A stretch of 64,000 bases of DNA from Pseudomonas fluorescens (GCF_902498195.1 NZ_CABVIY010000008.1:1-64000), one strand, 5' to 3'; shown: positions 33,323 to 42,310, counted from the stretch's first letter. The notes: generated from the letters alone by a model not told the origin. Numbers and translations: made by a program.

Positions 33323-34663
33323 TTACAGCAGCGGGATCGAGTAGCTGACGATCAGGCGGTTTTCGTCCTGGGAGCGGGTGCTCGGCAGGTCGGTACGCCA
33401 TGTGGCGTTTTTCCACATCACGCCGAGGTTTTTCAGCGCGCCGGATTGAACGACGTAACCCACGGTCAGGTCGCGTTCCCACTCGGAAGCGCCGTTAGCC
33501 GCTTGGCCACCACGGGCGTTGACGGTATCGATGTCATCGCCCTTGAGGTAGATCAGACCCGCCGTCAGGCCAGGTACGCCAACTTTGGCGAAGTCATACG
33601 AGTAGCGTGCCTGCCAGGTTTTCTCGCCGGCACGGGCGAACTTCTGGATTTGCATGTCGGTGATGATGTAAGCCGACGAACCGTCGCCCTGGTTCAGCCA
33701 CGGGAAGTCGCTGCTGCCGTTGCTGACCTGGTAACCGCCACCGAAGGTGTGACCTTCAACGGAGTACAGGAACAGGCCGCTGTACAGGTTGTTGTCGACT
33801 TTGCCTTTACCGCTCGGCGCGTTGTAGTTACCCGAGGTGTAGTAGAACGGATCGTGACCGTTGGCACCGTCGTCGGAGCTGTTGAAATAACGCACGTCGG
33901 ACTTCAGTACGCCCGGGCCAATTGCCCAGTTGTGAGTCAGGCCGAGGAAGTGCTGCTTGTAGAAGTCTTCCAGGTTGCCGTAGTAGTACTGAGCAGTCAG
34001 GTCCTTGGTGATTTTGTAGTCACCGCCACCGTAGATGAACTTGTTGCTGTCGCGACCGGCAGCTGTGCGGCCGTTGGCACCGGCAATCGACAGCTCTTCA
34101 TTGTTGCTGGAGTTACGACCCTTGGCGTGCTCGACCTGACCGCCAACCAGTGTCAGGTCTTTGATTTCGCCCGAGGTGATCTGGCCACCCTGGAACGTTT
34201 GCGGCAGCAGGCGACCATCGTTGGTCACGATCACTGGCAGTTTTGGCTGCAGGGTGCCCAGCTTCAGCTCGGTCTGGGAGATCTTGGCTTTGGCTGTCAG
34301 GCCCAGGCTGGAGAAGTTGTCCACTGCTTCGCCATTGGACTTGCTTGGGAAAACAGTACCGCCATAGGAGTTGTTCGCCGCACCGTTGGTGCCGCCGCCC
34401 GAATCCAGGCGCACGCCCAGCAGGCCGATCGCATCGATACCGAAGCCGACAGTGCCCTGGGTGTAGCCGGAGATGAACCGCAGGTCGAAGCCTTGGCCCC
34501 ACTCTTCGTTCTTGTTCGGGCCAGTGCCGTCGCGGTAGTCGGTGTTGATGTAGAAGTTACGCAGCCCCAAAGTAGCCTTGCTGTCTTCGATGAAACCGGC
34601 GGCGCTCGCTTGCTGCGCCAAAACCCCTACGGCCACAGCCAGGGCCAGGGTGGACTTGTTCAT
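33323..34663 (-). CDS. OprD family outer-membrane porin (first copy)
   Basis: A 446-residue outer-membrane beta-barrel with a signal peptide (MNKSTLALAVAVGVLAQQAS, cleaved near ASA-AGF). OprD motifs are FIEDSKATLGLRNFYINTDY, GFDLRFISGYTQGTVGFGID, AQYYYGNLEDFYKQHFLGL and a C-terminal strand ending IVSYSIPLL. OprD-family channels admit basic amino acids, small carboxylates or sugars; the substrate here is unknown. AGGAG precedes ATG 34663. It is a close paralogue of the next porin. Confidence 0.95.
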   Translation of the reverse strand: MNKSTLALAVAVGVLAQQASAAGFIEDSKATLGLRNFYINTDYRDGTGPNKNEEWGQGFDLRFISGYTQGTVGFGIDAIGLLGVRLDSGGGTNGAANNSYGGTVFPSKSNGEAVDNFSSLGLTAKAKISQTELKLGTLQPKLPVIVTNDGRLLPQTFQGGQITSGEIKDLTLVGGQVEHAKGRNSSNNEELSIAGANGRTAAGRDSNKFIYGGGDYKITKDLTAQYYYGNLEDFYKQHFLGLTHNWAIGPGVLKSDVRYFNSSDDGANGHDPFYYTSGNYNAPSGKGKVDNNLYSGLFLYSVEGHTFGGGYQVSNGSSDFPWLNQGDGSSAYIITDMQIQKFARAGEKTWQARYSYDFAKVGVPGLTAGLIYLKGDDIDTVNARGGQAANGASEWERDLTVGYVVQSGALKNLGVMWKNATWRTDLPSTRSQDENRLIVSYSIPLL

Positions 34664-35094
34664 TGTTTCGCTCCTAATTGATTCTAATTCTTGTGGTCCG
34701 GGTCGAGTGCCCTGGATCCTTGATTCTTGCGCCACAACCCCGTCAGTTAAGGGCTGCCCCCGTCAAATTGGGCGGCGCAGGATACCTGTACATAAATCCG
34801 AAAAGAATCACTTCATCTATATTCATACCGAAATGGAATATCGATACGCACAAGTCATCCGGACAGGATTGAGGTATCGGCGTGAAAACCGATTCCTGTA
34901 GCTGGGGTTATCGGAAAGTGAACTTGGGTGTGAAGCGAAGTGGTGCCGGCCTGTACGTCAGGTGAGGCCACTGTAGGTGTTTTCGAAAAAATCTAAAAAG
35001 AATAAAAAATCATCAGCATCAACCTTTTAAGAATATAAAAGTTGACCCGAAAAAAAGCCCCGTCCGCAGACGAGGCTCTTTTGAGCACTACGAC
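34664..35094. other. 431-bp region between the two porins
   Basis: It holds the leader of the first porin with an element CATAAATCCGAAAAGAAT (34791-34808) that is 16/18 identical to one upstream of the second porin. An AT-rich stretch (34980-35040) and the second porin's terminator follow. No coding frame is supported. Confidence 0.6.
35051..35082 (-). terminator. Rho-independent terminator of the second porin
   Basis: On the minus strand AGCCTCGTC-TGCG-GACGGGGCT (one mismatch) is followed by six or more T, just after the porin stop at 35095. Confidence 0.85.
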
Positions 35095-36432
35095 TTACAT
35101 GAAGCTGTAGGTGTAGTTGAAGATCAGACGGGTCTGGTCCTGATCGAGGGTGCTGGTGTTGCCACGGTACATACCGTGACGCAGCGTCGTGCCAAAGCCT
35201 TTGAGCATGCCGGTCTGGATCACGTAATCCACACGCAGGTCGGTTTCGCGCTCGTTCAGGTCCTTGCCAACGCCGTTGGTGGCCTTGATGTCCTGGCCGT
35301 ACAGGTAAGCCGCCGAAGCCTTCAAGCCTGGCACGCCCAACGAGGCGAAGTCGTAGGAGTACTGACCGTACGAGGTGTTTTCACCGGCACGGATGAAGCT
35401 GCCCACGGTGGCATCGGTAAACGAGTAGAAGCTGGCGCCGCCGGCACCTTCGTTGCGACCGTTGCCATCGACAACGTTACCCTGGTTCAGGAACACGAAA
35501 CCGCCGTCGTCGCTGACACGTTGATGACCGAGCAGGAACGCGCTGCCGCCCAGGGTGTAAGTGAACGTGGCGCTCCAGGTCTGGTTATCGACCTCGCCTG
35601 GGTGCTTGGCGTAGCCATTGTTGTTGTTGAAGCGGTAGCCGGCGTCGCCGTTCTTGCCGTCGGAGCTGCTGTCAAAATAACGAAGATCGGTCTTGAACGA
35701 CTGGTTAGGTGCGATCGGGTAGACGTGCACCAGGCCGAGGAAGTTCTGCTTGTAGTAGTCTTCCAGGTTCGCGTAGTAGTACTGCAGCAACAGGTCTTTG
35801 GTGACCTTCCAGTCCGCACCGGCGTAACGGAACTGATTGCTGTCCTCAGTGCCACCCGCCACGGCCAGGCCGGTGCTGTTGCTGGACGCTCGACCTGTCG
35901 CGTGCTCCAACTGACCCACGTTGAAGGTCACGTTGTCGATTTCCTTCGAGGTGATGGTGCCACCTTCAAAGGTTTGCGGCAGAACGCGGCTATCGTTCGC
36001 GATCAGGATCGGCATGTTGGGCTGCAAAGCGCCACCGACGTGGGCTTCGGTCTTCGAGAAGCGGGCCTTGACGTTACCCGCCAGGCGGCTCCACTCATCC
36101 ACTGCCGATCCATCGGTATCGCTAGGGGTGAAGGAGTTGTTATCCGGGTGATGGCCCTTGCCGCCGTCCAGGTGGATACCGACCAGTGCCTGGGCGTCGA
36201 AACCGAACCCTACGACACCTTGGGTGTAGCCCGACTGGAAATCGAACTTCAGACCTTGGGCCGTCTCGCGCTGCCGGTTGGCAGGGGTCTTGGCGCCTTC
36301 ACGGTTGTCAGCGTCGAAATAATAGGTGCGCGAACTGATGGATGCCTTGCTGTCTTCGATGAAACCCGCGGCGCCTGCCTGCTGCGCCAAAACCCCTACG
36401 GCCACGGCCAGGGCCAAGGTGGACTTGTTCAT
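35095..36432 (-). CDS. OprD family outer-membrane porin (second copy)
   Basis: A 445-residue OprD-type barrel. Its signal peptide (MNKSTLALAVAVGVLAQQAG) is the same as the first porin's except at one residue. Shared motifs are FIEDSKASISSRTYYFDADN, GLKFDFQSGYTQGVVGFGFD, LQYYYANLEDYYKQNFLGLV and the C-terminal strand LIFNYTYSFM ending in an aromatic-rich Phe-Met. Loop regions differ from the first copy, so substrates may differ. AGAGGAGC precedes the start. Confidence 0.95.
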   Translation of the reverse strand: MNKSTLALAVAVGVLAQQAGAAGFIEDSKASISSRTYYFDADNREGAKTPANRQRETAQGLKFDFQSGYTQGVVGFGFDAQALVGIHLDGGKGHHPDNNSFTPSDTDGSAVDEWSRLAGNVKARFSKTEAHVGGALQPNMPILIANDSRVLPQTFEGGTITSKEIDNVTFNVGQLEHATGRASSNSTGLAVAGGTEDSNQFRYAGADWKVTKDLLLQYYYANLEDYYKQNFLGLVHVYPIAPNQSFKTDLRYFDSSSDGKNGDAGYRFNNNNGYAKHPGEVDNQTWSATFTYTLGGSAFLLGHQRVSDDGGFVFLNQGNVVDGNGRNEGAGGASFYSFTDATVGSFIRAGENTSYGQYSYDFASLGVPGLKASAAYLYGQDIKATNGVGKDLNERETDLRVDYVIQTGMLKGFGTTLRHGMYRGNTSTLDQDQTRLIFNYTYSFM

Positions 36433-36729
36433 TGTTAAGCTCCTCTCGTCTCTAATTCTTGTAGTCCTGGTACCAGGTCAAATGCCCGGAATCCTAAGAT
36501 GCGCGATTAGCGCCGGACGGTGACTCACAAGTCAATCGTAACCATGTGTGTCTACGACCATAGTCTAATCCCCGGTTTTTTTGGTCCATGCAGGTTCATG
36601 CGATTGTCATAAACCTGAAAAGAATGGGTAGATTCTTTTCTCATACCGTTTAGGAATTACCGCCTCTGTCCTGCCACGCCTCTGCATAGAGCAGTCGACT
36701 GAAAAGCTAATTCCTAAAGGGTATTTAAC
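36433..36729. other. leader region with hairpin and inverted repeats upstream of the second porin
   Basis: It contains CATAAACCTGAAAAGAAT (36608-36625, shared with the first porin's upstream region) and a perfect hairpin GAAAAGAAT-GGGTAG-ATTCTTTTC (36617-36640). An 11-bp perfect inverted repeat, TTTAGGAATTA (36649-36659) and TAATTCCTAAA (36708-36718), is separated by 48 bases. Confidence 0.6.
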
Positions 36730-36888
36730 ATGAGTGCTATAGAACGATCAGCTCCTGAAACAATCCCGCAACAAATCCTGTCGAAATGGCCAACGCCTTG
36801 CCGACCAAACGCGCACTATCCAGCCCATTTGTTACAGTTTGTGTGTCAGGAATATTCTTTTTGCGCAGGACGCGCCGGAGGGAGTTAA
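36730..36888 (+). CDS. candidate small protein, 52 residues, unknown
   Basis: The frame starts MSAIERSAPETIPQQILSKW and ends with TAA at 36886. AAAGGG lies about eight bases before the ATG, which is a plausible ribosome site. The protein is polar with three Cys, no signal peptide or membrane segment. I recognise no family. It could be a real small gene, a truncated remnant of a larger one, or chance. A 10-bp hairpin without T-run follows at 36895-36926. Confidence 0.35.
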   Translation: MSAIERSAPETIPQQILSKWPTPCRPNAHYPAHLLQFVCQEYSFCAGRAGGS

Positions 36889-36894
36889 CGGGAC

Positions 36895-36926
36895 CGTTCC
36901 CACGCCGACGGTTCGACGTGGGAACG
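36895..36926. other. hairpin downstream of argA
   Basis: CGTTCCCACG pairs exactly with CGTGGGAACG around a 12-base loop, just beyond the argA stop on the minus strand. There is no T-run, so termination would not be of the standard kind. Confidence 0.6.
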
Positions 36927-36936
36927 ATCAGATCGA

Positions 36937-38235
36937 TCAAAGGGCTTTTTCGAAGATCTTCGAATTGCGCTGGTAGTTGTACAGCGACGCCCGCGCTGAC
37001 GGCAGGCGCTCGACGCTGCTCGGCGCAAAGCCACGCTCGCGGAACCAGTGGGCCGTGCGGGTGGTCAGGACGAACAAGGTTTTCAAACCCTGAGCCCGGG
37101 CGCGGGTTTCAATGCGCTCCAGCAGTTCATCGCCACGGCCGCCGTGACGGTACTCCGGGTTCACCGCCAGGCACGCCAGCTCGCCGGCATCCGAATCGGC
37201 AATCTGATACAACGCCGCGCAGGCGATGATCATGCCTTCACGTTCAACCACGCTGAACTGCTCGATTTCACGCTCCAGCACCTCGCGCGAACGCCGCACC
37301 AGAATCCCCTGCTCTTCCAGCGGACTGATCAAATCCAGCAAACCACCCACGTCTTCGATGGCCGCCTCGCGCACCACTTCGAATTGCTCCTGGGCCACCA
37401 GCGTACCGCCACCGTCACGGGTGAAGAGTTCGGTCAGCAGCGCGCCATTCTCGGCGTAGCTGACGATATGGCTGCGGGCCACCCCGCCACGACAGGCTTC
37501 AGCCGCGGCATCCAGCAGTTCCGCCTGGTAGTTGCTGCCCAGCCGCTGCAGGTGCGCCGGCACCTGTTGCGGGCGCAGTTCACGCACCAGACGCCCGTGT
37601 TCATCGATCAAGCCTTCTTCGGCGCCGAACAGCAGCAGCTTGTCCGCACCCAGGTCGATGGCGGCACGCGTGGCGACGTCTTCACAGGCGAGGTTAAAGA
37701 TTTCACCGGTCGGCGAGTAACCCAACGGCGACAACAGCACGATGGAGCGCTCGTCCAGCAGGCGATTGATGCCCTTGCGGTCAACCCGGCGCACTTCGCC
37801 GGTGTGGTGATAGTCGACACCTTCGAGCACGCCGATCGGCCGCGCGGTCACCAGGTTGCCGCTGGCCACCCGCAGGCGCGAGCCCTGCATGGGCGATGAA
37901 GCCATGTCCATCGACAGCCGCGCTTCGATGGCAATGCGCAACTGGCCAACGGCATCGATCACGCACTCCAGCGTCGCCGCATCGGTAATGCGCATGCCGT
38001 GGTGGTAATGCGGGGTCAGGCCGCGCGCGGCGAGACGGGCCTCGATTTGCGGACGGGAGCCGTGAACCAGCACCAGCCGCACGCCCAGGCTGTGCAACAG
38101 CACCAGGTCGTGGACGATATTGCCGAAGTTGGGGTGCTCGACACCGTCGCCGGGCAGCATGACGACAAAGGTGCAATCGCGGTGGGCGTTGATGTAAGGC
38201 GAAGCGTGACGAAGCCAATTGACGTATTCGGGCAT
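36937..38235 (-). CDS. argA: N-acetylglutamate synthase
   Basis: This 432-residue enzyme catalyses the first step of arginine synthesis, glutamate plus acetyl-CoA. The N-terminal amino-acid-kinase-like regulatory domain (about 1-280) contains VVMLPGDGVEHPNFGNIVHDL and LVLVHGSRPQIEARL. The C-terminal GNAT domain (about 290-432) carries ACLAVNPEYRHGGRGDELLE for acetyl-CoA and LTTRTAHWFRERGF. Length matches Pseudomonas ArgA, where arginine inhibits the enzyme. argE lies upstream on the same strand after a REP pair. Confidence 0.97.
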   Translation of the reverse strand: MPEYVNWLRHASPYINAHRDCTFVVMLPGDGVEHPNFGNIVHDLVLLHSLGVRLVLVHGSRPQIEARLAARGLTPHYHHGMRITDAATLECVIDAVGQLRIAIEARLSMDMASSPMQGSRLRVASGNLVTARPIGVLEGVDYHHTGEVRRVDRKGINRLLDERSIVLLSPLGYSPTGEIFNLACEDVATRAAIDLGADKLLLFGAEEGLIDEHGRLVRELRPQQVPAHLQRLGSNYQAELLDAAAEACRGGVARSHIVSYAENGALLTELFTRDGGGTLVAQEQFEVVREAAIEDVGGLLDLISPLEEQGILVRRSREVLEREIEQFSVVEREGMIIACAALYQIADSDAGELACLAVNPEYRHGGRGDELLERIETRARAQGLKTLFVLTTRTAHWFRERGFAPSSVERLPSARASLYNYQRNSKIFEKAL

Positions 38236-38403
38236 GAACCTGGGCCTGTAATAAATAGCAGCCGAAAAAAGGGCGGAACAGAAAACGCACAGCGGGCTGA
38301 TGGTTATCGTCGGAACAGGCTTGGCGACACGCGTGCTCTCCTCATGAATACGGGTTGGGACACTGGCAATTTATAGGGTTGCTCGGGCAATGCACAAACC
38401 TAA

Positions 38404-38492
38404 TGTGGGAGCGGGCTTGCTCGAGAAGGCGATGCATCAGTCAAATTTGGATCAACTGACAGGCCCAATTCGCGAGCAAGCCCGCTCCCACA
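38404..38492. repeat. REP pair (type I, variant)
   Basis: The left core reads CTCGAGAA instead of CTCGCGAA. The spacer contains ATCAGTCAAATTTGGATCAACTGAC. It lies between argE and argA. Confidence 0.88.
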
Positions 38493-38502
38493 TTGATTGC
38501 AT

Positions 38503-39666
38503 TCAATTGACTGGCATTTGGGCCGGTGTCAGGCAGTAATGTTCAATCAACTGACGTAATAGATGCACCGTAGGCTGCAAACGTGACATTTCGAGGAATT
38601 CCCCCGGCTGGTGGGCGCAGGCGATATCGCCAGGGCCGAGCACCAGTGTCTCGCAGCCAAGACGCTGAAGATAAGGCGCTTCGGTGCCGAATGCCACCGC
38701 TTCGGCACTGTGGCCGGTAAGCTTTTCGGCAATCCGCACAAGCTCGGCATCCTCGGCCTGTTCGAACGGCGGCACTTCGGGGAACAACGGCGCATAATCG
38801 ATCTTGACCTCATGCCGCTCGGCAACCGGCTTGAGCCGTTGCAGAATCTGCGCCCGCAGCGCCTTGGGGTCCATGCCCGGCAAGGGTCGCAGATCGAACT
38901 CCAGCGAACACTGCCCGCAAATGCGGTTGGGATTGTCGCCGCCATGGATGCAGCCGAAATTCAGGGTCGGTGTCGGCACGCTGAACTGCGGATTGCTGAA
39001 TTCGCGCTGCCACAGCAGGCGCAGGCCGCGCAGTTCGCCAATCGCATCGTGCATGGCTTCCAGGGCGCTGTGGCCCAGGCGCGGGTCCGAGGAATGACCG
39101 CTCTGCCCGAGAATGTCGATGCGCTCCATCATGATGCCCTTGTGCATGCGGATCGGCCGCAAGCCGGTCGGCTCGCCAATCACCGCCGCCCGTCCCAGCG
39201 GCCGCCCCGCTTGCGCCAGCGCCCGGGCACCGGACATCGAACTCTCTTCATCGCAAGTGGCGAGGATCAGCAGCGGTTGCTTGAACGGTTGATCGAGCAG
39301 CGGCCTGACCGCTTCGATGGCCAGGGCGAAAAAGCCCTTCATGTCACAGCTGCCCAGGCCGACCCAGCGGCCGTCGACTTCGGTCAGCTTCAATGGATCG
39401 GTCTGCCACAGCGCGCCATCGAACGGCACGGTGTCGCTGTGCCCGGCCAGCACCAGGCCGCCGGGGCCGGAGCCGAAACTGGCGAGCAAGTTGAATTTGC
39501 CGGGGCTGACCTGCTGGATGTCGCAGGCAAACCCCAGGTCGCCGAGCCACGCGGCCAGCAGATCGATCACCGGGCGATTGGATTGATCGAGATGGGCCTG
39601 GGTGCAACTGACGGACGGTGCGGCGATCAGCGCAGCGAACTGATCTTTCATGGACGGCAAAGGCAT
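38503..39666 (-). CDS. argE: acetylornithine deacetylase
   Basis: This 387-residue M20-family metallohydrolase removes acetate from N-acetylornithine in arginine synthesis. Metal ligands are seen as LVLAGHSDTVPFDG (His and the following Asp), LGSCDMKGFFALA (Asp), ATCDEESSMSGA (Glu-Glu) and the C-terminal GDIACAHQPGEFLEM (His). ATG 39666 is preceded by TTGGAG; a TTG at 39678 would only add four residues. It is clustered with argA on the same strand. Confidence 0.93.
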   Translation of the reverse strand: MPLPSMKDQFAALIAAPSVSCTQAHLDQSNRPVIDLLAAWLGDLGFACDIQQVSPGKFNLLASFGSGPGGLVLAGHSDTVPFDGALWQTDPLKLTEVDGRWVGLGSCDMKGFFALAIEAVRPLLDQPFKQPLLILATCDEESSMSGARALAQAGRPLGRAAVIGEPTGLRPIRMHKGIMMERIDILGQSGHSSDPRLGHSALEAMHDAIGELRGLRLLWQREFSNPQFSVPTPTLNFGCIHGGDNPNRICGQCSLEFDLRPLPGMDPKALRAQILQRLKPVAERHEVKIDYAPLFPEVPPFEQAEDAELVRIAEKLTGHSAEAVAFGTEAPYLQRLGCETLVLGPGDIACAHQPGEFLEMSRLQPTVHLLRQLIEHYCLTPAQMPVN

Positions 39667-39823
39667 CGCTGACTCCAACTCCCGAATTGAAGTCCATCAT
39701 AGAGCTATCCCGTGACAGGAATAAACCGTCGCGGCGCGCAGTGGCGGTCAGTCCTGTACACTGCACGGCCTTGGCAGCCACACATTCCCCCCGGCTGCGC
39801 TCCCGATCCTGGATTTTCCGGCC

Positions 39824-41191
39824 ATGCAGAAAGAAACCGAAATCAAACTCCGCGTCAGCCGCGAAACCCTCGCTGCCCTGCGCGAGCATCCGTTACTGAA
39901 GAAACGCAACAAAAGTGGCTGGGAACGCCGTGAGTTGATGAACCAGTACTTCGACACGCCCGAGCGCGACCTGGCCCGCGCCAAGGTTGCCCTGCGCCTG
40001 CGCAAGGACGGCGACGAGGTGATTCAGACCCTCAAGACCCGTGGCCAGAGCGTCGCCGGCCTGTCCGAGCGTAACGAGTACGACTGGAACCTGCCCAAAG
40101 CCAAGCTCGATGTGAAGAAACTCGACGGCGAATGCTGGCCCGAGGCGTTGGCCGAACTGGACAAGAAAACCCTGAAGCCGATCTTCACCACCGATTTCGT
40201 CCGCGAACGCGCCGAAATCGCCTGGGGCCGTGGCAAGACCAAAGTAGTCATCGAAGCCGCGCTGGACCTGGGTCACGTCGTGGTCGGCAAGCAGAAAGAA
40301 GAAATCTGCGAACTGGAACTGGAACTGCGCGAAGGCGAGCCCGCCGCGCTGCTGGAACTGGCGGCCGAACTGGCGGCCACCCTGCCCTTGATGCCGTGCG
40401 ACATCAGCAAGGCCGAACGTGGCTATCGCCTGTACGACGCCAACAGCTACTCGCTGAGCCTGCCGGCACCGCAGATCACCGCCGAAACGCCGCTGGACGA
40501 CGCCTTCGCCGCGCTGAGCTGGCATTTGCTGGGCAGCAGCCAGCGCCTGGCCGAGCAGTATCGCTTCAATGGTCACTGGCGCCTGCTGCAGGATTGGGTG
40601 GAAAACCTCGCCGAACTGCGTGCACTGGTCAGCAGCCTCGGCCAGGCCGCGCCGCGTCAATCGACCCATGACCTGCGCGCCGCGCTGGATGCCCTGCTCG
40701 AAGACTGGCGCCCGCTGGTCCAGGCCGGCATGGAAGATGAAGACGTACGTAAGGCCGCCCCGGAACAGTTCCTCGAAGAACTCGAAGACCCGCGCTGGGG
40801 CCTGTTCTCGCTGAACACTTCGCGCTGGCTGCTGGCCCGCACCTGGGCCGCCGACCGCAACACCCGTGGCAATCGCCAGGGCGCGGCGCAACTGGGCAGC
40901 TGGTTGCCGCGCCTGTTGGGCGAAGAAGCCACGTCGCTGCAACTGCAACGCTATCAGCAGCAACCCGAAGACCTGGCCGAGCAACTGCCGCGCATCGAGC
41001 GCATCCAGTCCTGGCTGCACCACGCGCGTAACGTGCTGGACATCCCGGAAATGGATCGTCTGTATGGCGAGCTGAACAAACTGGCGCAACTGGCCAACGA
41101 GCCGATCACCGACGAAGCCCTGGATGCGCGCAAGCAGCAGGCGATCGCGGTGTATCAGAATCGTGCCTGGAAGATGTTGTTGCGCCTGTAA
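39824..41191 (+). CDS. CYTH and CHAD domain-containing inorganic triphosphatase
   Basis: A 455-residue two-domain protein. The N-terminal CYTH triphosphate-tunnel domain (about 1-200) begins with the ExExK signature (Glu4, Glu6, Lys8 in MQKETEIKLRV) and includes RKDGDEVIQTLKTRG and ELELELREGEPAALLELA. The C-terminal CHAD helical domain (about 215-455) is rich in conserved Arg/His (QSTHDLRAALDALL) and is linked to polyphosphate binding. E. coli YgiF, of the same layout, is a triphosphatase. No good ribosome site is visible. It is divergent from argE. Confidence 0.93.
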   Translation: MQKETEIKLRVSRETLAALREHPLLKKRNKSGWERRELMNQYFDTPERDLARAKVALRLRKDGDEVIQTLKTRGQSVAGLSERNEYDWNLPKAKLDVKKLDGECWPEALAELDKKTLKPIFTTDFVRERAEIAWGRGKTKVVIEAALDLGHVVVGKQKEEICELELELREGEPAALLELAAELAATLPLMPCDISKAERGYRLYDANSYSLSLPAPQITAETPLDDAFAALSWHLLGSSQRLAEQYRFNGHWRLLQDWVENLAELRALVSSLGQAAPRQSTHDLRAALDALLEDWRPLVQAGMEDEDVRKAAPEQFLEELEDPRWGLFSLNTSRWLLARTWAADRNTRGNRQGAAQLGSWLPRLLGEEATSLQLQRYQQQPEDLAEQLPRIERIQSWLHHARNVLDIPEMDRLYGELNKLAQLANEPITDEALDARKQQAIAVYQNRAWKMLLRL

Positions 41192-41192
41192 G

Positions 41193-41270
41193 GACGCCTT
41201 CGCGGGCAAGCCGGCTCCCACATTGGAATGCATTTCAAATGTGGGAGCCGGCTTGCTCGCGAAGAGGCCG
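41193..41270. repeat. REP pair (type II, GCCGGCT variant)
   Basis: Both cores carry GGGAGCCGGCTTGC with a compensated change, around TTGGAATGCATTTCAAAT. The paired change in both arms suggests the hairpin is maintained. Confidence 0.9.
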
Positions 41271-41290
41271 GCACCTCCACTGCAAAAACC

Positions 41291-41755
41291 TCAGACCGGC
41301 AAGCTGGTCGTGGACTTGATCTCCGACAACGCCACCACCGAATTGACCTCCTGAATCCCCGGCACCATCGACAGCTTCTCGAAAAAGAAGCGCTCATACG
41401 CCTCGATGTCCGCCGCGACGATCCGCAGCATGAAATCCACCGCCCCCATCAGCACGTAACACTCCAGCACTTCGGGAAACTCGCGAATCGCCTCGGTGAA
41501 CTCGGTGAAGTTCGAGCGCCCGTGGGCGTTGAGTTTGACCTGCGCGAAAATCTGCGTGTTCAGGCCGATTTTCTTGCGGTCGAGCAAGGTCACCTGAGCG
41601 CGAATGATCCCTTCCTCTTTCATCCGCTGGATCCGCCGCCAGCACGGCGACTGCGAAAGCCCCACCTGCTCGGCGATTTGCGCACTGGAGAGCGAAGCGT
41701 CCGCCTGCAATAACGCGAGGATCTTGCGGTCGTAGCCATCCAGTTCGCTTTGCAT
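41291..41755 (-). CDS. Lrp/AsnC family transcriptional regulator
   Basis: A 154-residue regulator. The N-terminal helix-turn-helix (about 8-60) reads LDGYDRKILALLQADASLSS, QIAEQVGLSQSPCWRRIQRM. The C-terminal RAM/ACT-like domain (about 68-150) includes AQVKLNAHG and CYVLMGAVDFMLRIVAADIEAYERF. It resembles Lrp-type feast/famine regulators. The divergent small gene 126 bases away is the obvious candidate target. Confidence 0.93.
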   Translation of the reverse strand: MQSELDGYDRKILALLQADASLSSAQIAEQVGLSQSPCWRRIQRMKEEGIIRAQVTLLDRKKIGLNTQIFAQVKLNAHGRSNFTEFTEAIREFPEVLECYVLMGAVDFMLRIVAADIEAYERFFFEKLSMVPGIQEVNSVVALSEIKSTTSLPV

Positions 41756-41881
41756 AAAAAAACCTTTGAATGATGTATTTGTGAATTGTACGAGTCTAAA
41801 AAATCGTCATTCAGCCCATCATAGATAAGAAATACCGGCCAGCGAATGTAAAAATTTCTCCACTGATTTTGGAGAATGATC

Positions 41882-42220
41882 ATGCCGCACCTGGAAGCCG
41901 TGAACACCTCGCCGACCCGCGCCGATGTCTGGAACGCCAGTAACGTCCATTGCCGCGCTCGCTACCAGTTGCTGGCCGAAGCCGAGCCCGACCTGTTGTG
42001 TCGGGTGCTTAATCTGTTCGCGTTGCAGTGCCTGACGCCGGAACAGGTACAGGTGCAGCGCAAGGAAGACTGGCTGACGGTCGAGATTGTCATTGATGGA
42101 TTGAGCTGGCATCGCGCGCAGGTGATTGCGGAAAAACTTCGCAACCTGATCAGCGTCTGCTCGGTTGATGTGCAGGGCGCCGACGCTGCATGGATCGAAG
42201 CGGTTCAGGCGGCTGGCTGA
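41882..42220 (+). CDS. unknown small protein, ACT-like
   Basis: A 112-residue cytosolic protein. The pattern RYQLLAEAEPDLLCRVLNLF, QVQVQRKEDWLTVEIVIDGL and RAQVIAEKLRNLISVCSVDV alternates strand-helix-strand-strand-helix-strand, as in small ACT regulatory domains such as IlvM/IlvN. That fold is inferred, not a family match. GGAG is seven bases before ATG 41882, which rules out ATG 41876. It is divergent from the Lrp-type regulator. Confidence 0.75.
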   Translation: MPHLEAVNTSPTRADVWNASNVHCRARYQLLAEAEPDLLCRVLNLFALQCLTPEQVQVQRKEDWLTVEIVIDGLSWHRAQVIAEKLRNLISVCSVDVQGADAAWIEAVQAAG

Positions 42221-42310
42221 AAAACACGGACACGGCTTCGTCGGGTAGTGGCCCAACGGTCTGCGGCACCACGACTATCCTTTGCCGATTGTTGTTTAAA
42301 AGGAGCCCGC

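Noticed and set aside
36737..36940. Minus-strand 67-codon frame downstream of argA
   Set aside because: No ribosome site and an unremarkable composition; the overlapping plus-strand frame at 36730 is better supported, though still uncertain.
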